Shown: positions 53,721 to 62,783, numbered from the stretch's first letter. The stretch: 64,000 bases of DNA from Collinsella sp. TM09-10AT (GCF_003436275.1 NZ_QSOP01000001.1:58382-122381), one strand, 5' to 3'. Numbers and translations: made by a program. The notes: a model not told the origin generated them from the sequence alone.

Positions 53721-55013
53721 GTGGCGATTACTGCTGATAAAAAAAAGAGACGGCTGCTCCTTCTGACGAGGAGGTTCCCCTTTAACCGCGGCGAGGTCGC
53801 CGCTGAGTCCTATCTCGAGAACGAGATAGGCGTTCTTTCGACCTATTTCGACGAGGTGCTCGCCGTGGGGACCGAGGCGCAGCCGGGTGACGCGCCCACC
53901 TGCGCGCTGCCGGGCAATGTGACGCCCCTGGCCTTGGGTTGCGGTAATACCTCCAAGGACAAGGCTTTGCTTGCAGTCAAAGGGATCGCGTTTCCCCTTT
54001 TGGGCGGTGCGGACGTTCGTGAGGCCTATGCCACAGAATCCGTTCATGGAATCGGAAAGCGCGTGTTTCGGGGCTACTTTGCCGCGAGGGCGAAGGCAAA
54101 GGCGGACGTGCTTGCGGAGGAACTGGTCCGCTTTGGCTTTGAGCCCACGCACATATACAGCTTTTGGCTTTACGACACCGCTTTGGTCGCTGCTTGGCTG
54201 ACCGGCACGTACCCATGTGCACGCGCCGTTGCGCGTGCACATGGGTACGATCTGTATGCAGATCGTACCCATGTGCATTATTTGCCCTTCCGGGGATACC
54301 TCCTATCCAAGCTTTCCGGAGTGCTTCCCTGCTCGAAAGACGGGGAGGAATACATAAACGCGAACTGGCCGGGCCATGAGGGCAAGGTGACGACCTCCTA
54401 TCTCGGAACGCGGGAGATGCCAGACAAGTCCGGCGAGCCGTTGACCTGCCCGTTGCGGGTCGTCTCGTGCTCGCGTATTGTCGACGTTAAGCGCGTGCCT
54501 CTTCTTGCTAAGGCTGTCACCCTTCTTGATGCCGAAGGGCTTCGCGTCGAATGGACCCATTACGGCGACGGCCCACAGCTCGAGGAGGCGAGGGCCGCCT
54601 GCTCGTTGCTGACGCACTCCACCGCGAAGTTCGCGGGGGCTTTGCCGAACGACGCGCTTTTGGGGGAGTACGCAGCGAAGCATTTCGACGTCTTCGTGAA
54701 CGTCTCGTCAAGCGAGGGCCTGCCGCTTTCGATCATGGAGGCCTGCGGATTCGGCATTCCCGTCATCGCCACGGACGTTGGCGGAACCCACGAGATAGTA
54801 AGCGATGGCGTCAACGGCTTTCTCCTACCTAGTGACTGTGGACCGGAAGATGTCGCCGCGGCCATAAAGCGATTCGTCTTTTTGGGCAAGGCCGAAGGGT
54901 CTTCTATGAGGCGCGCTGCAAGGGCCGTTTGGGAGAGGGACTTCCGTTTGGAGGCCAACGTGGAGGGGCTTGTGCGCTCGCTCGGAGTCGATTACAGAAA
55001 CGAAGGTGAATGA
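53721..55013 (+). CDS. Glycosyltransferase family 4
   Basis: A 430-residue GT-B-fold enzyme. The N-terminal half is acceptor-binding, with RAHGYDLYADR and YLPFRGYLLSKL in the middle; the C-terminal half has VSCSRIVDVKR, a YGDGPQLEEA turn, and the nucleotide-sugar-binding SSSEGLPLSIMEACGFGIPVIATDVGG. The GTG at 53721 follows the ugd stop by five bases. A 70-base palindrome cluster lies inside this gene at 54208-54277 but keeps the frame and codes for the conserved RAHGYD motif. It overlaps the next gene's start by one base. Confidence 0.86.
   Translation: MAITADKKKRRLLLLTRRFPFNRGEVAAESYLENEIGVLSTYFDEVLAVGTEAQPGDAPTCALPGNVTPLALGCGNTSKDKALLAVKGIAFPLLGGADVREAYATESVHGIGKRVFRGYFAARAKAKADVLAEELVRFGFEPTHIYSFWLYDTALVAAWLTGTYPCARAVARAHGYDLYADRTHVHYLPFRGYLLSKLSGVLPCSKDGEEYINANWPGHEGKVTTSYLGTREMPDKSGEPLTCPLRVVSCSRIVDVKRVPLLAKAVTLLDAEGLRVEWTHYGDGPQLEEARAACSLLTHSTAKFAGALPNDALLGEYAAKHFDVFVNVSSSEGLPLSIMEACGFGIPVIATDVGGTHEIVSDGVNGFLLPSDCGPEDVAAAIKRFVFLGKAEGSSMRRAARAVWERDFRLEANVEGLVRSLGVDYRNEGE
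54208..54277. repeat. Three alternating copies of CGTACCCATGTGCA inside a coding gene
   Basis: The left 19-bp arm (54208-54226) is the perfect complement of 54231-54249 across a four-base loop, and 54236-54254 is the perfect complement of 54259-54277 across another four-base loop. The middle copy can pair with either neighbour, giving two mutually exclusive hairpins. Confidence 0.9.
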
Positions 55014-55960
55014 TGGGCCAGATTGCGCAGAAGATGACCATGCTCAAAAGGTGGAGCAAAATGCTCACTGGCAAGACGGCTGTGGCCGTAGAGCAGAGCT
55101 TGGGCAGGGCCTATAATGTCGGACAGTTGTCCGGGTACTACAACGATTTGACCGGCAAGGTCACTGGCAGTACTCTGCTCGACGAGGGCGGTGTCCCTGT
55201 TAGCGTCATCGCCGGTGGGGCGCGGGTGCATTTCCCCATCGCCATTTTCCAATACGGTTTGGGCTGTTACGACTTGAGCATTCTCAGGTCGGATGAAGTT
55301 GAGCGCTTTCTCGACGCACTAAGGGTATGCTCGGATTGGGCGATCGGCGCCCAGCGGGATGACGGCTCTTGGGACGCATTTGGTCCGATAGGCAGCGCTA
55401 AGTACTCCGTCTCCTCGATGGCCCAAGGCGAGGGGTGCTCGATGCTGCTGAGGGCCCATGCGGCTTTCGGGGACGAGTGCTATAGAGTTGCGGCGCTGAA
55501 AGCTGCCGAGTTCATGCTTATCGACATGGACAATGGCGGCGTGTCGTCGCATGACGGGGGAGAACTGTTCCTGGAGGAGTACCCTCAACGCCCCAGGCGC
55601 AGTGTCATGAACGGTTGGGTGTTTAGCCTTTTCGGTCTCTATGACGCATCGTTGGTCGACGCGCGCTTCGCCGGGCCATTCAAGCACTCTGCGGAGACGT
55701 TGGCTTGCCATTTGGATGACTACGACGCCGGCTTCTGGTCTTATTACGACATGGAAAAGCATATCGCCTCTCCCGCCTACCATCATCTACATATAGCGCA
55801 GCTCCGCGCAATGGCGGATCTTTCAGGCGACGCAAGGTTCGCGGTGAAGGCCGAGGTATACGAGCGCTATCAGGAATCTCCGGCCAACCGCAGGAAGGCG
55901 ATTGCTAAAAAGGCGCTGCAGAAGCTGATCGAGAAATCCGATGCGGTGATCGTCCAATGA
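55013..55960 (+). CDS. D-glucuronyl C5-epimerase-like protein
   Basis: A 315-residue protein resembling the C-terminal domain of D-glucuronyl C5-epimerases, enzymes that turn glucuronate into iduronate in a formed polysaccharide chain. Features are FPIAIFQYGLGCYDLSI, AQRDDGSW, NGWVFSLFGLYDASL, and SYYDMEKHIASPAYHHLHIAQLRAM near the end. No signal peptide is seen, so it would act inside the cell, or on lipid-linked units. The neighbouring ugd and UDP-glucuronate 4-epimerase genes support a uronate substrate. Start: the second of two adjacent ATGs has better spacing to AAGG. The activity is inferred. Confidence 0.75.
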   Translation: MGQIAQKMTMLKRWSKMLTGKTAVAVEQSLGRAYNVGQLSGYYNDLTGKVTGSTLLDEGGVPVSVIAGGARVHFPIAIFQYGLGCYDLSILRSDEVERFLDALRVCSDWAIGAQRDDGSWDAFGPIGSAKYSVSSMAQGEGCSMLLRAHAAFGDECYRVAALKAAEFMLIDMDNGGVSSHDGGELFLEEYPQRPRRSVMNGWVFSLFGLYDASLVDARFAGPFKHSAETLACHLDDYDAGFWSYYDMEKHIASPAYHHLHIAQLRAMADLSGDARFAVKAEVYERYQESPANRRKAIAKKALQKLIEKSDAVIVQ

Positions 55961-57060
55961 AGAAGGCCCTCTATATCGTGACCTCGATGGACACCGGCGG
56001 GGCCGAGACGGTATTCATGAAGTATTACCGGGCTTTGGACAAGTCGCGCTATCAGCTCGACTTCTGTGTGTCGTCCGACGTGCCGGGCTTTTACGACGCC
56101 GAAATCGAGTCGATGGGCGGCAGAATTGTGCACACAGTCAAGAAGACCGAGGCCGGGCCGGTCGCATCGTTCAAGCGGCTCATGCAGATAGCCCGGGACG
56201 GCGGTTATTGCTGTGCTGTCAGGTCGTCTCAGCACAGCCTTTCCTGTCTTGATTTGCTCGCCATGAGATTCGGAGGCGTGTCCAGAACCATATTCAGGTC
56301 AAGCAACACGGGTACAGTTTCGAACAGCAAAAAGGAGACCCTGCTGCACAATCTTTTCAAGCCCCTTGTCAGGGTTGCGGCGACCGACTTCGCCGCCCCG
56401 TCTACCGAGGCGGGCGTCTACATGTTCGGCAAGGCGGGGGTATCGGGGCCGCGTTTCCATCTCATGAAGAACGCGCTCAACCTCGAGGACTACGCCTATG
56501 ACGCTTCGACACGGGACGATGTTAAGCGCGAACTGGGCGTTCCTGCCGAGTCCTATGTCGTCGGGCACGTCGGGAGGTTCAGTGAGCAGAAGAACCACCT
56601 CTTCCTTGTCGATGTTTTTGCTGAAATCGCCCGGAGAAGGCCAGACGCCGTCCTCATTCTCGTCGGCAAAGGCGAGACACGCACGGCCGTTGAGAGGCGC
56701 GTTGCCGAGCTCGGATTGACCGATAGGGTGGTGTTTGCCGGGGTTAGGAGCGATGTCCGCCGTCTCTATTCGGCTATGGACGTCTTCATCTTCCCCTCTG
56801 TCTACGAAGGCCTGCCGAACGTCGTCGTCGAGGCGCAGGCAAACGGACTCCCTTGCGTGATTAGCGACTCCATCACGCGGGAGGTTGGCATTTGCGAGAA
56901 CGTCGTTTACAAAAGTCTGGGCGACGCTCTGGACGAATGGGCCGACGCCGCGCTCTCCGCGGATCGCATAGGGTCAAGCGCCAGTGCGAGGGATTTGAAA
57001 GGCTCGGGCTATGAAATCAATTCGGAGCTTCCCGGTTTCGTGAGGCTGGTATTCGGATGA
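55957..57060 (+). CDS. Glycosyltransferase family 4 (EpsF/CapM-like)
   Basis: A 367-residue GT-B enzyme. It starts ALYIVTSMDTGGAETVFMKYYRAL, the characteristic acceptor-site loop of capsule GT4 enzymes, and has the donor-site VGHVGRFSEQKNH and FPSVYEGLPNVVVEAQANGLP. It overlaps the preceding and following genes by four bases each. The donor sugar is unknown. Confidence 0.88.
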   Translation: MKKALYIVTSMDTGGAETVFMKYYRALDKSRYQLDFCVSSDVPGFYDAEIESMGGRIVHTVKKTEAGPVASFKRLMQIARDGGYCCAVRSSQHSLSCLDLLAMRFGGVSRTIFRSSNTGTVSNSKKETLLHNLFKPLVRVAATDFAAPSTEAGVYMFGKAGVSGPRFHLMKNALNLEDYAYDASTRDDVKRELGVPAESYVVGHVGRFSEQKNHLFLVDVFAEIARRRPDAVLILVGKGETRTAVERRVAELGLTDRVVFAGVRSDVRRLYSAMDVFIFPSVYEGLPNVVVEAQANGLPCVISDSITREVGICENVVYKSLGDALDEWADAALSADRIGSSASARDLKGSGYEINSELPGFVRLVFG

Positions 57061-58145
57061 ACTTTATCGAAACATCGCTTTTCTACTTTCTTGTCGTTTT
57101 GCTTTCAGCGGCGCTTGCGCGCATGTCGGAAAACGGCAAGAGTAAGGCTGGGCTGGTCGCTGCCGTGGTTCTTCTTACCGCCATCGGGGGCTTGAGGTCG
57201 TATGCGGTTGGGCAGGATACCCTGGGTTATAAAGAGGGAATCGAGTACTTCTACGCGTATGGGACCACGATGTGGAACCATACGTTCAGCGTTCCGTACG
57301 GTGTCTTCACAAGTGCGGTGCTCCATATCTGTAACAATTACTCGTTCTTGCTCGTCGTCGAGTCGCTGATCACCAACGCCTTTTTTGCTTTCAGGCTTTG
57401 GGATTTTAGACGAACGGCATCGCTCTCGTTTGCGATGTTCGTCTATACGGCAACGGTGTTCCCGCTGTCTATGTGTCTGACGTGCCAGATGATTGCAGTC
57501 TCGCTGGTTTTCTACGCAACCAGGTTTTTAGAACAGAATAAGCCGTTGCTTTTTTGCGCTTGGTGGGCTGTTGGCGCTCTTTTGCACGCGTCCGCCCTGA
57601 TAGGGGGCCTATTCCTCATCTACTACCTATTTTCCAACAAAAGCAAGAGCCGATCGCAGTTCGCCGCGAAGATGCTTGCATCGGTTGCCCTGCTGTTCCT
57701 GGCAGCTTATGCGGGCTCTAAGCTCGTCGACCGGTATGCGCGTTACTCCGTGAACGAATCGAGCATCGGGTTGATGGTTTTTGCGCAGGCGACCGTCCTC
57801 GCGATCGCATATTTCGTCAGCCGCGAAACTGCGAATGTTGCCCCGGTTGAGAGCGACGGAACGTCGCGGCTCAAAGCCAACCGGATGCCGCTCGTGTTTT
57901 ACGCTTTAGGCATTTTGGCTTCGGCGTCCTCTTATGTGATTGCCAACGCCGGCCGCATAGCCTATTACTTCACCGTATTAGGCCCTGTGATTTTCGGAGG
58001 CTTCGTGAAGGACGCTCGGAAAATAAAAGCCCGTTTTTGTCTTGGCTGTTTTCTAGTTGTCTGGTTCCTTTTCTACGCCTTTTATGCCTATCTGCTTCAT
58101 ACCGGGCTTGGTATCGAGTCTTATTCGTTCGTCTGGATGGGGTAA
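57057..58145 (+). CDS. EpsG-like O-antigen/capsule polymerase
   Basis: A 362-residue integral membrane protein with about ten hydrophobic segments and no soluble domain. The pattern GLRSYAVGQDTLGYKEG after the first helices is the EpsG-type signature region (R-x5-D-x2-Y), placing it in the Wzy-like polymerases that join lipid-linked repeat units outside the membrane. It overlaps the upstream GT4 by four bases. Polymerase role is inferred from family and from the flippase downstream. Confidence 0.8.
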   Translation: MNFIETSLFYFLVVLLSAALARMSENGKSKAGLVAAVVLLTAIGGLRSYAVGQDTLGYKEGIEYFYAYGTTMWNHTFSVPYGVFTSAVLHICNNYSFLLVVESLITNAFFAFRLWDFRRTASLSFAMFVYTATVFPLSMCLTCQMIAVSLVFYATRFLEQNKPLLFCAWWAVGALLHASALIGGLFLIYYLFSNKSKSRSQFAAKMLASVALLFLAAYAGSKLVDRYARYSVNESSIGLMVFAQATVLAIAYFVSRETANVAPVESDGTSRLKANRMPLVFYALGILASASSYVIANAGRIAYYFTVLGPVIFGGFVKDARKIKARFCLGCFLVVWFLFYAFYAYLLHTGLGIESYSFVWMG

Positions 58146-58149
58146 ATAG

Positions 58150-58170
58150 TGCCCGAAACCGTTTCGGGCA
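58150..58170 (+). terminator. Perfect 10-bp hairpin after the polymerase gene
   Basis: TGCCCGAAAC / GTTTCGGGCA around one C. It has no T run. It may be an internal pause site that the LoaP-type factor overcomes. The remainder of the 143-base gap holds nothing else recognised. Confidence 0.6.
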
Positions 58171-58288
58171 TATACGAGCAAAGTCTACGTTGGTGGTTTG
58201 CATACGCCCAGGGCTTGTTCCATGTGTAGCGCAGAGAATTAAAAAGTAAAACGCTTTGTTTAAGCTCGGACTTAAGGAAATTGTATAT

Positions 58289-59236
58289 ATGGAAAGCAAA
58301 ATTAAAAAATACCTAAGTGACCCGTGGATGGCCTACTGTGCCTTTACGTCGAAGGGTCTAACGAAATGGGTTTCCGACAGGACGCACCTTCGATTGATGC
58401 ATCGCGCCAAGTTGGGCATGTGGCCTAGCATAGACTCGCCGGTGACCTTCACTGAGAAGATGCAGTGGCTGAAGCTTAACGATCACAACCCTGCGTACAC
58501 GACCATGGTCGACAAGTACCGCGCTAAGGACCTCATTGCCTCGCGTGTGGGCTCCGAGCACGTGGTCAAGACGTTGGGCGCCTGGAATTCCGCTGATGAC
58601 ATCGATGTGAGTGGGCTACCGGAGAAGTTCGTACTCAAAACGAACCACGACTGCGGCGGCGTGCTCATCTGCACTGACAAGGGACACTTCGATCTCAACA
58701 GTGCCAAGGACTTTTTTCGGGGTCATTTGAAGCAGAATTATTTTTACGGGTGCAGGGAATGGCCTTACAAGAACGTGAAGCCCGTCGTGTTCGCCGAGGA
58801 GTTCTTGGAGAGCGAGGGCGATAATGCCCGTGATGAAGACGATAACTGGGAAGGCATCGACGAGTTCGACTTCTTCTGCTTTGACGGGGAACCCCGGCTG
58901 ATTTCTTATTGTCACGGGGACAAGAACGATTCTGAGAAGAGGTACAACGATTTCTACGACACTGAGTGGAATCTGCTGCCTTTGGCGATGGGATACGCGA
59001 GTTCCGAAGAGACGATCCCTGCCCCGGAGCAGCTCAGCGAGATGCTCGAGCTATCAAGGAAACTGAGTGACGGTGTACCTTTCTTGAGGGTCGACCTCTT
59101 CATCTGCAAGGGGCGCGTTCTCGTCGGCGAGCTGACTTTCTACCCGTGGGGCGGGTTTACGCCTTTCAGCCCCGCTGAGGCGGAGAGGACGTTGGGGCAA
59201 ATGGTTTCTTTGCCCCAACGTGAAAACGAGGAATGA
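58289..59236 (+). CDS. TupA-like ATP-grasp protein
   Basis: A 315-residue protein of the ATPgrasp_TupA family, which includes a teichuronopeptide-synthesis protein and is common in polysaccharide loci. Conserved parts are FTEKMQWLKLND near 54, DKYRAKDLIASRVG, KTNHDCGG (ATP-binding loop), FAEEFLE and FLRVDLFICKGRVLVGELTFYPWGGF near the end. It probably attaches an amino acid or other carboxylate to a sugar acid by an amide bond. AAGGAAATT precedes the ATG. The exact substrate is unknown. Confidence 0.8.
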   Translation: MESKIKKYLSDPWMAYCAFTSKGLTKWVSDRTHLRLMHRAKLGMWPSIDSPVTFTEKMQWLKLNDHNPAYTTMVDKYRAKDLIASRVGSEHVVKTLGAWNSADDIDVSGLPEKFVLKTNHDCGGVLICTDKGHFDLNSAKDFFRGHLKQNYFYGCREWPYKNVKPVVFAEEFLESEGDNARDEDDNWEGIDEFDFFCFDGEPRLISYCHGDKNDSEKRYNDFYDTEWNLLPLAMGYASSEETIPAPEQLSEMLELSRKLSDGVPFLRVDLFICKGRVLVGELTFYPWGGFTPFSPAEAERTLGQMVSLPQRENEE

Positions 59237-59320
59237 TGGCAAACGAAAGCTGCATTCAGTGCGTGCGCATGGATAATCAGCCAGTAAGCGCGCTCCGGCG
59301 TTTCTTCATGGAGGTTTAGT

Positions 59321-60787
59321 ATGTCCGACACAAAAGACCTCCGGGCGAGGTCGGCAAGCGCGGCAAAGTGGTCTCTGGCAACCGAGATTATCGCCAAAAT
59401 CATCTCGCCTATCTCGCAGCTCGTCTTAGCGAGGCTGCTGGCGCCAGAGGCGTTTGGCATGGTGGCGACCGTCACCATGGTAGTGAGCTTTGCCGACATG
59501 TTCGCGGACGCCGGGTTCCAGAAGTACCTGGTGCAACACAGCTTCCGAGACAAAAAAGACCTGCATGCCAACGCTAACGTGGCCTTTTGGACGAACTTCG
59601 GCATATCGGTGGTCCTGTGGTGTCTCATTGCCATATTCAACGATCCGGTGGCCACCTTCGTGGGCAATCCGTCGCTGGGCTTTCCCTTGGCCGTGGCCTG
59701 CCTCTCTCTCCCGTTGACGTCGTTTTCGAGCATTCAGATGGCGTTGTTCCACCGTAATCTCGATTTCAAGTCGCTTATGCCGGTGAGACTGACGTCGACC
59801 TTACTTAACTTCGGCTCGACGCTTGTACTGGCGTTTATGGGATTTGGTTACTGGTCGCTTATCGTTGGCACTTTGGCGGCGAATATTGTAAATGCAGTGG
59901 GGCTGACTCTGCTGTCTGAGTGGAAGCCGCGTTTTTTCTACTCCTTCAACATGCTGAAGGCTATGTTCTCATTCAGCGGATGGACGCTTTTGGAGTCGTT
60001 CACCATATGGCTTTCCTCTTGGGCGGGCACCTTTATCGTGGGGCATTTCCTGGGTGCGGCTGAGTTGGGATATTACAAGACGCCAGTCACCTTTGTGAGC
60101 GGGTGCTTCGGGATTATCACGAACGCTACGACGCCCATCTTGTTCTCGTCACTTTCGCGCCTTCAGTTTGATCGGGAAGAATACGTTGCTTATCTGCGAC
60201 GCTTCCAGTTCATGGTGGCATTGTTCCTGTTGCCGTTGTCTGCGGGTATCTTCGTATTCCGCGAGCCTTTGGTGGCCCTGTTGCTCGGCGATCAGTGGGG
60301 CGAGGCGACGCTCATGTTCGGGTTGTATGGGCTGGTGCAGGGGCCGATGGTGCTGCTCTCATACTACAGCAGCGAGATGTATCGCTCTCTTGGTAAACCG
60401 CGCGTGTCTACGCTTGTGCAGGTGATGTACCTCGTGTTGATGACGCCGCTTATGACCGTGGCGGCTATGCAAGGGTTCGATGCCGTCGTGTGGGCTGATG
60501 CGGGATTGAGAATCCTTTTGATTGCTATCAACCAAGTGGTCACATATTTCGTGGTTGGCCTTTCGTTTGGGCGCACTATGTTGTCGCTCAAGGAGCCCAT
60601 TTTCTGCACATCGATGATGTGCGCATTTGCATGGGTGACGTATGGACTCGCATCTAGCAACTGGCTTGGCGTCGGGTTGGACATTGTAGGGTGCGTCGTT
60701 GTCTATTTCGCGATTTGCTTTGCTTTGCCCAAGAGTAGGAGGGTGCTGCTGAAGCTGGTCAAGGGCGGCGGCTTTAAAACGTTTTGA
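59321..60787 (+). CDS. Lipid-linked repeat-unit flippase (polysaccharide transporter family)
   Basis: A 488-residue membrane protein with about 12 to 14 helices, beginning with ARSASAAKWSLATEIIAKIISPISQLVLARLLAPEAFG, the hallmark start of Wzx/MOP-type polysaccharide exporters. It would turn undecaprenyl-linked repeat units to the outside. The ATG follows GGAGGTTT. It lies between the ATP-grasp and epimerase genes, separated by 84 and 66 bases. Confidence 0.88.
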   Translation: MSDTKDLRARSASAAKWSLATEIIAKIISPISQLVLARLLAPEAFGMVATVTMVVSFADMFADAGFQKYLVQHSFRDKKDLHANANVAFWTNFGISVVLWCLIAIFNDPVATFVGNPSLGFPLAVACLSLPLTSFSSIQMALFHRNLDFKSLMPVRLTSTLLNFGSTLVLAFMGFGYWSLIVGTLAANIVNAVGLTLLSEWKPRFFYSFNMLKAMFSFSGWTLLESFTIWLSSWAGTFIVGHFLGAAELGYYKTPVTFVSGCFGIITNATTPILFSSLSRLQFDREEYVAYLRRFQFMVALFLLPLSAGIFVFREPLVALLLGDQWGEATLMFGLYGLVQGPMVLLSYYSSEMYRSLGKPRVSTLVQVMYLVLMTPLMTVAAMQGFDAVVWADAGLRILLIAINQVVTYFVVGLSFGRTMLSLKEPIFCTSMMCAFAWVTYGLASSNWLGVGLDIVGCVVVYFAICFALPKSRRVLLKLVKGGGFKTF

Positions 60788-60853
60788 GGTCTGTAATTAA
60801 CTTGTTGGGAGTTCCATCTCGGGACTTCCTTAAAACGAAAGAGTGGGGTATAT

Positions 60854-61894
60854 ATGCAGGATAGAAAAGTCCTCGTCACTGGCGCCGCCGGCTTCATCGG
60901 GGCGTTTCTGGTGAAGCGGCTGCTCGAAACCACCGACGACGCGATCATCGGTCTGGACAACGTGAACAGCTACTACGACCCTGGCATCAAGGAGGCTCGC
61001 CTGCGAATGCTGGCGGAGGTGGACAAGGCGGGGCGTTTCGCCTTCGTGCGCGGCGACCTGTGCGATGCCGCGTTGATAGAGCGCCTGTTCGCTGAGAACG
61101 GCTTCGACGTTGTGGTGAACTTGGCCGCCCAGGCGGGTGTGCGGTATTCCATTGAGAACCCGAGGGCTTACATCGACTCGAACCTGATTGGATTCTTTAA
61201 CATTTTGGAAGGATGCCGTCATCACCCGGTGAAGCACCTGGTGTACGCGAGTTCGAGTTCGGTTTATGGCGGCAACGAGAAGGTTCCCTTCAGCGAGGAG
61301 GACCGCGTAGACTCCCCCGTGAGTTTGTATGCTGCCACCAAGAAGAGCAATGAACTCATGGCCGCGGCCTACTCCAAGCTCTACTCCATCCCGGCCACGG
61401 GTCTGCGCTTCTTTACGGTGTACGGGCCCATGGGAAGGCCCGACATGGCGTACTTCGGCTTCACCGAGAAGTTGCGTCGTGGCGATACGATTAAGATTTT
61501 CAACATGGGCGATTGTAAGCGCGACTTTACGTACGTGGACGATATTGTGGAGGGCGTGCGCAGGGTCATGGACGGCGCTCCTGAGGTCAAGATCGGTGCT
61601 GATGGTTTGCCAATTGCCGCTCATCGCGTGTATAACATCGGCAATTCGAATCCCGAGAACCTGCTGGACTTCGTGGACACCCTGCAGCGTGTGCTGGTTG
61701 AGGAGGGCGTGCTCCCCGCCGATTACGATTTCGAGGCGCATAAGCAGCTCGTTCCTATGCAGCCTGGTGACGTGCCTGTAACCTATGCGGATACTGGCGC
61801 CTTGGAGCGCGATTTTGGTTACAAACCCGCAACGCCGCTCGAGGACGGTCTTCGTGAATTCGCGAAGTGGTATCGCGAGTTCTACGGGAATTAG
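60854..61894 (+). CDS. UDP-glucuronate 4-epimerase (SDR family)
   Basis: A 346-residue NAD-dependent epimerase converting UDP-glucuronate to UDP-galacturonate. GAAGFIGAF at 10-18 binds NAD; S-x24-Y-x3-K is represented by SSSVYG and Y159/K163 (YAATK). DNVNSYYDPGIKEARL and RFFTVYGPMGRPDMAYFGF are typical of the glucuronate-specific subgroup. GAAAGAGTGGGG is upstream of the ATG. With ugd it gives the locus two uronic acids. Confidence 0.88.
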   Translation: MQDRKVLVTGAAGFIGAFLVKRLLETTDDAIIGLDNVNSYYDPGIKEARLRMLAEVDKAGRFAFVRGDLCDAALIERLFAENGFDVVVNLAAQAGVRYSIENPRAYIDSNLIGFFNILEGCRHHPVKHLVYASSSSVYGGNEKVPFSEEDRVDSPVSLYAATKKSNELMAAAYSKLYSIPATGLRFFTVYGPMGRPDMAYFGFTEKLRRGDTIKIFNMGDCKRDFTYVDDIVEGVRRVMDGAPEVKIGADGLPIAAHRVYNIGNSNPENLLDFVDTLQRVLVEEGVLPADYDFEAHKQLVPMQPGDVPVTYADTGALERDFGYKPATPLEDGLREFAKWYREFYGN

Positions 61895-61907
61895 CTGGGT
61901 GATAGCA

Positions 61908-62417
61908 ATGTCGAATGTATACAGCAGTGACCGTATTCGCTTTGGGGGGGGGTCTATTCTCTCAAACCATGCTTTGAGGTTTGTTTGGCTACTTCGAAAG
62001 TGCCAGAATTCGCACAATCCTTTATGGCATCTTTTTCGAAAGAGGATGGCTTGCAAATATGGTCTCGAGATCGCGCCTGCCACCTCGATTGGCGAAGGCT
62101 TGTATCTGGGTCACGCTTTTGGCATTACGGTAAACCCGAATGCCGTTATCGGTCGCAACTGCAATATGCACAAAGGTGTGACAATTGGTCGGGAAAACCG
62201 CGGCAAACGAAAAGGTGCGCCTGTTCTTGGCGATTGCGTTTGGCTTGGTGTCAACTCAACTATTGTTGGTGGCGTTCGTTTAGGCAACGACGTTCTCGTT
62301 GCACCGAACACTTATGTTAACTGCGACGTACCAAGCCATTCGATTGTGATTGGGCACCCATGCAAAATCATTTCTCGAGATGGGGCAACAGACGAATATA
62401 TAAACAACAGGGTCTGA
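61908..62417 (+). CDS. Left-handed beta-helix O-acetyltransferase (serine acetyltransferase-like) with a poly-G9 tract
   Basis: A 169-residue acyltransferase of the hexapeptide-repeat family. The repeats begin near 60 (IAPATSIGEGLYLGHAFGITVNPNAVIG) and end IVIGHPCKII; it lacks the long N-terminal domain of true CysE, so a polysaccharide O-acetyltransferase is likely. A run of nine G at 61944-61952 codes for three glycines at residues 13-15. Loss or gain of one G would shift the frame almost at once. The base composition is lower in GC than that of its neighbours. ATG 61908 was chosen from the GGGTGATAGCA upstream. Confidence 0.8.
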   Translation: MSNVYSSDRIRFGGGSILSNHALRFVWLLRKCQNSHNPLWHLFRKRMACKYGLEIAPATSIGEGLYLGHAFGITVNPNAVIGRNCNMHKGVTIGRENRGKRKGAPVLGDCVWLGVNSTIVGGVRLGNDVLVAPNTYVNCDVPSHSIVIGHPCKIISRDGATDEYINNRV

Positions 62418-62783
62418 ATAATAAAATCGGTTTTACATGTCTTATCCAGGATAGAGGGGGGGGGATCGTCTTCGCTAATTACAGCGAGTTAGCGACTCAG
62501 TGAGCTTTGGCGCGCTCTGATGCGAGCGGAAGGTGAAGCAAACTGGAACGGGTAGTAGATTCACAGAAGCTATATGCAACGTGAGTGTCAAAGATAGCGC
62601 GTCTTAACGCATAACCCTGCATTCCTCCTTTCACCGACTGGCAAAACGATTTACACCTAATTGTCGACATTACCCACGCGATTTATCTTTGCCCCCGCAT
62701 CGATCTCGCTAAACTAATAACTGTCGCTACCAGGGCATTTTCTGGTGCACATTCTATTGGCTCCTGCGAAGATCGGAGCGGGT
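62418..62783. other. Non-coding gap with a poly-G9 tract
   Basis: About 366 bases separate the acetyltransferase from the surface-protein gene. The stretch has lower GC than its surroundings and holds a G9 run at 62456-62464. No tRNA, terminator with T run or convincing ORF was seen. A TAATAACT-like -10 near 62715 may serve the surface protein. Confidence 0.5.

Noticed and set aside
61908..62417. True serine acetyltransferase CysE of cysteine synthesis
   Set aside because: It lacks the CysE N-terminal helical domain and lies in a capsule operon; a polysaccharide O-acetyltransferase is more likely.
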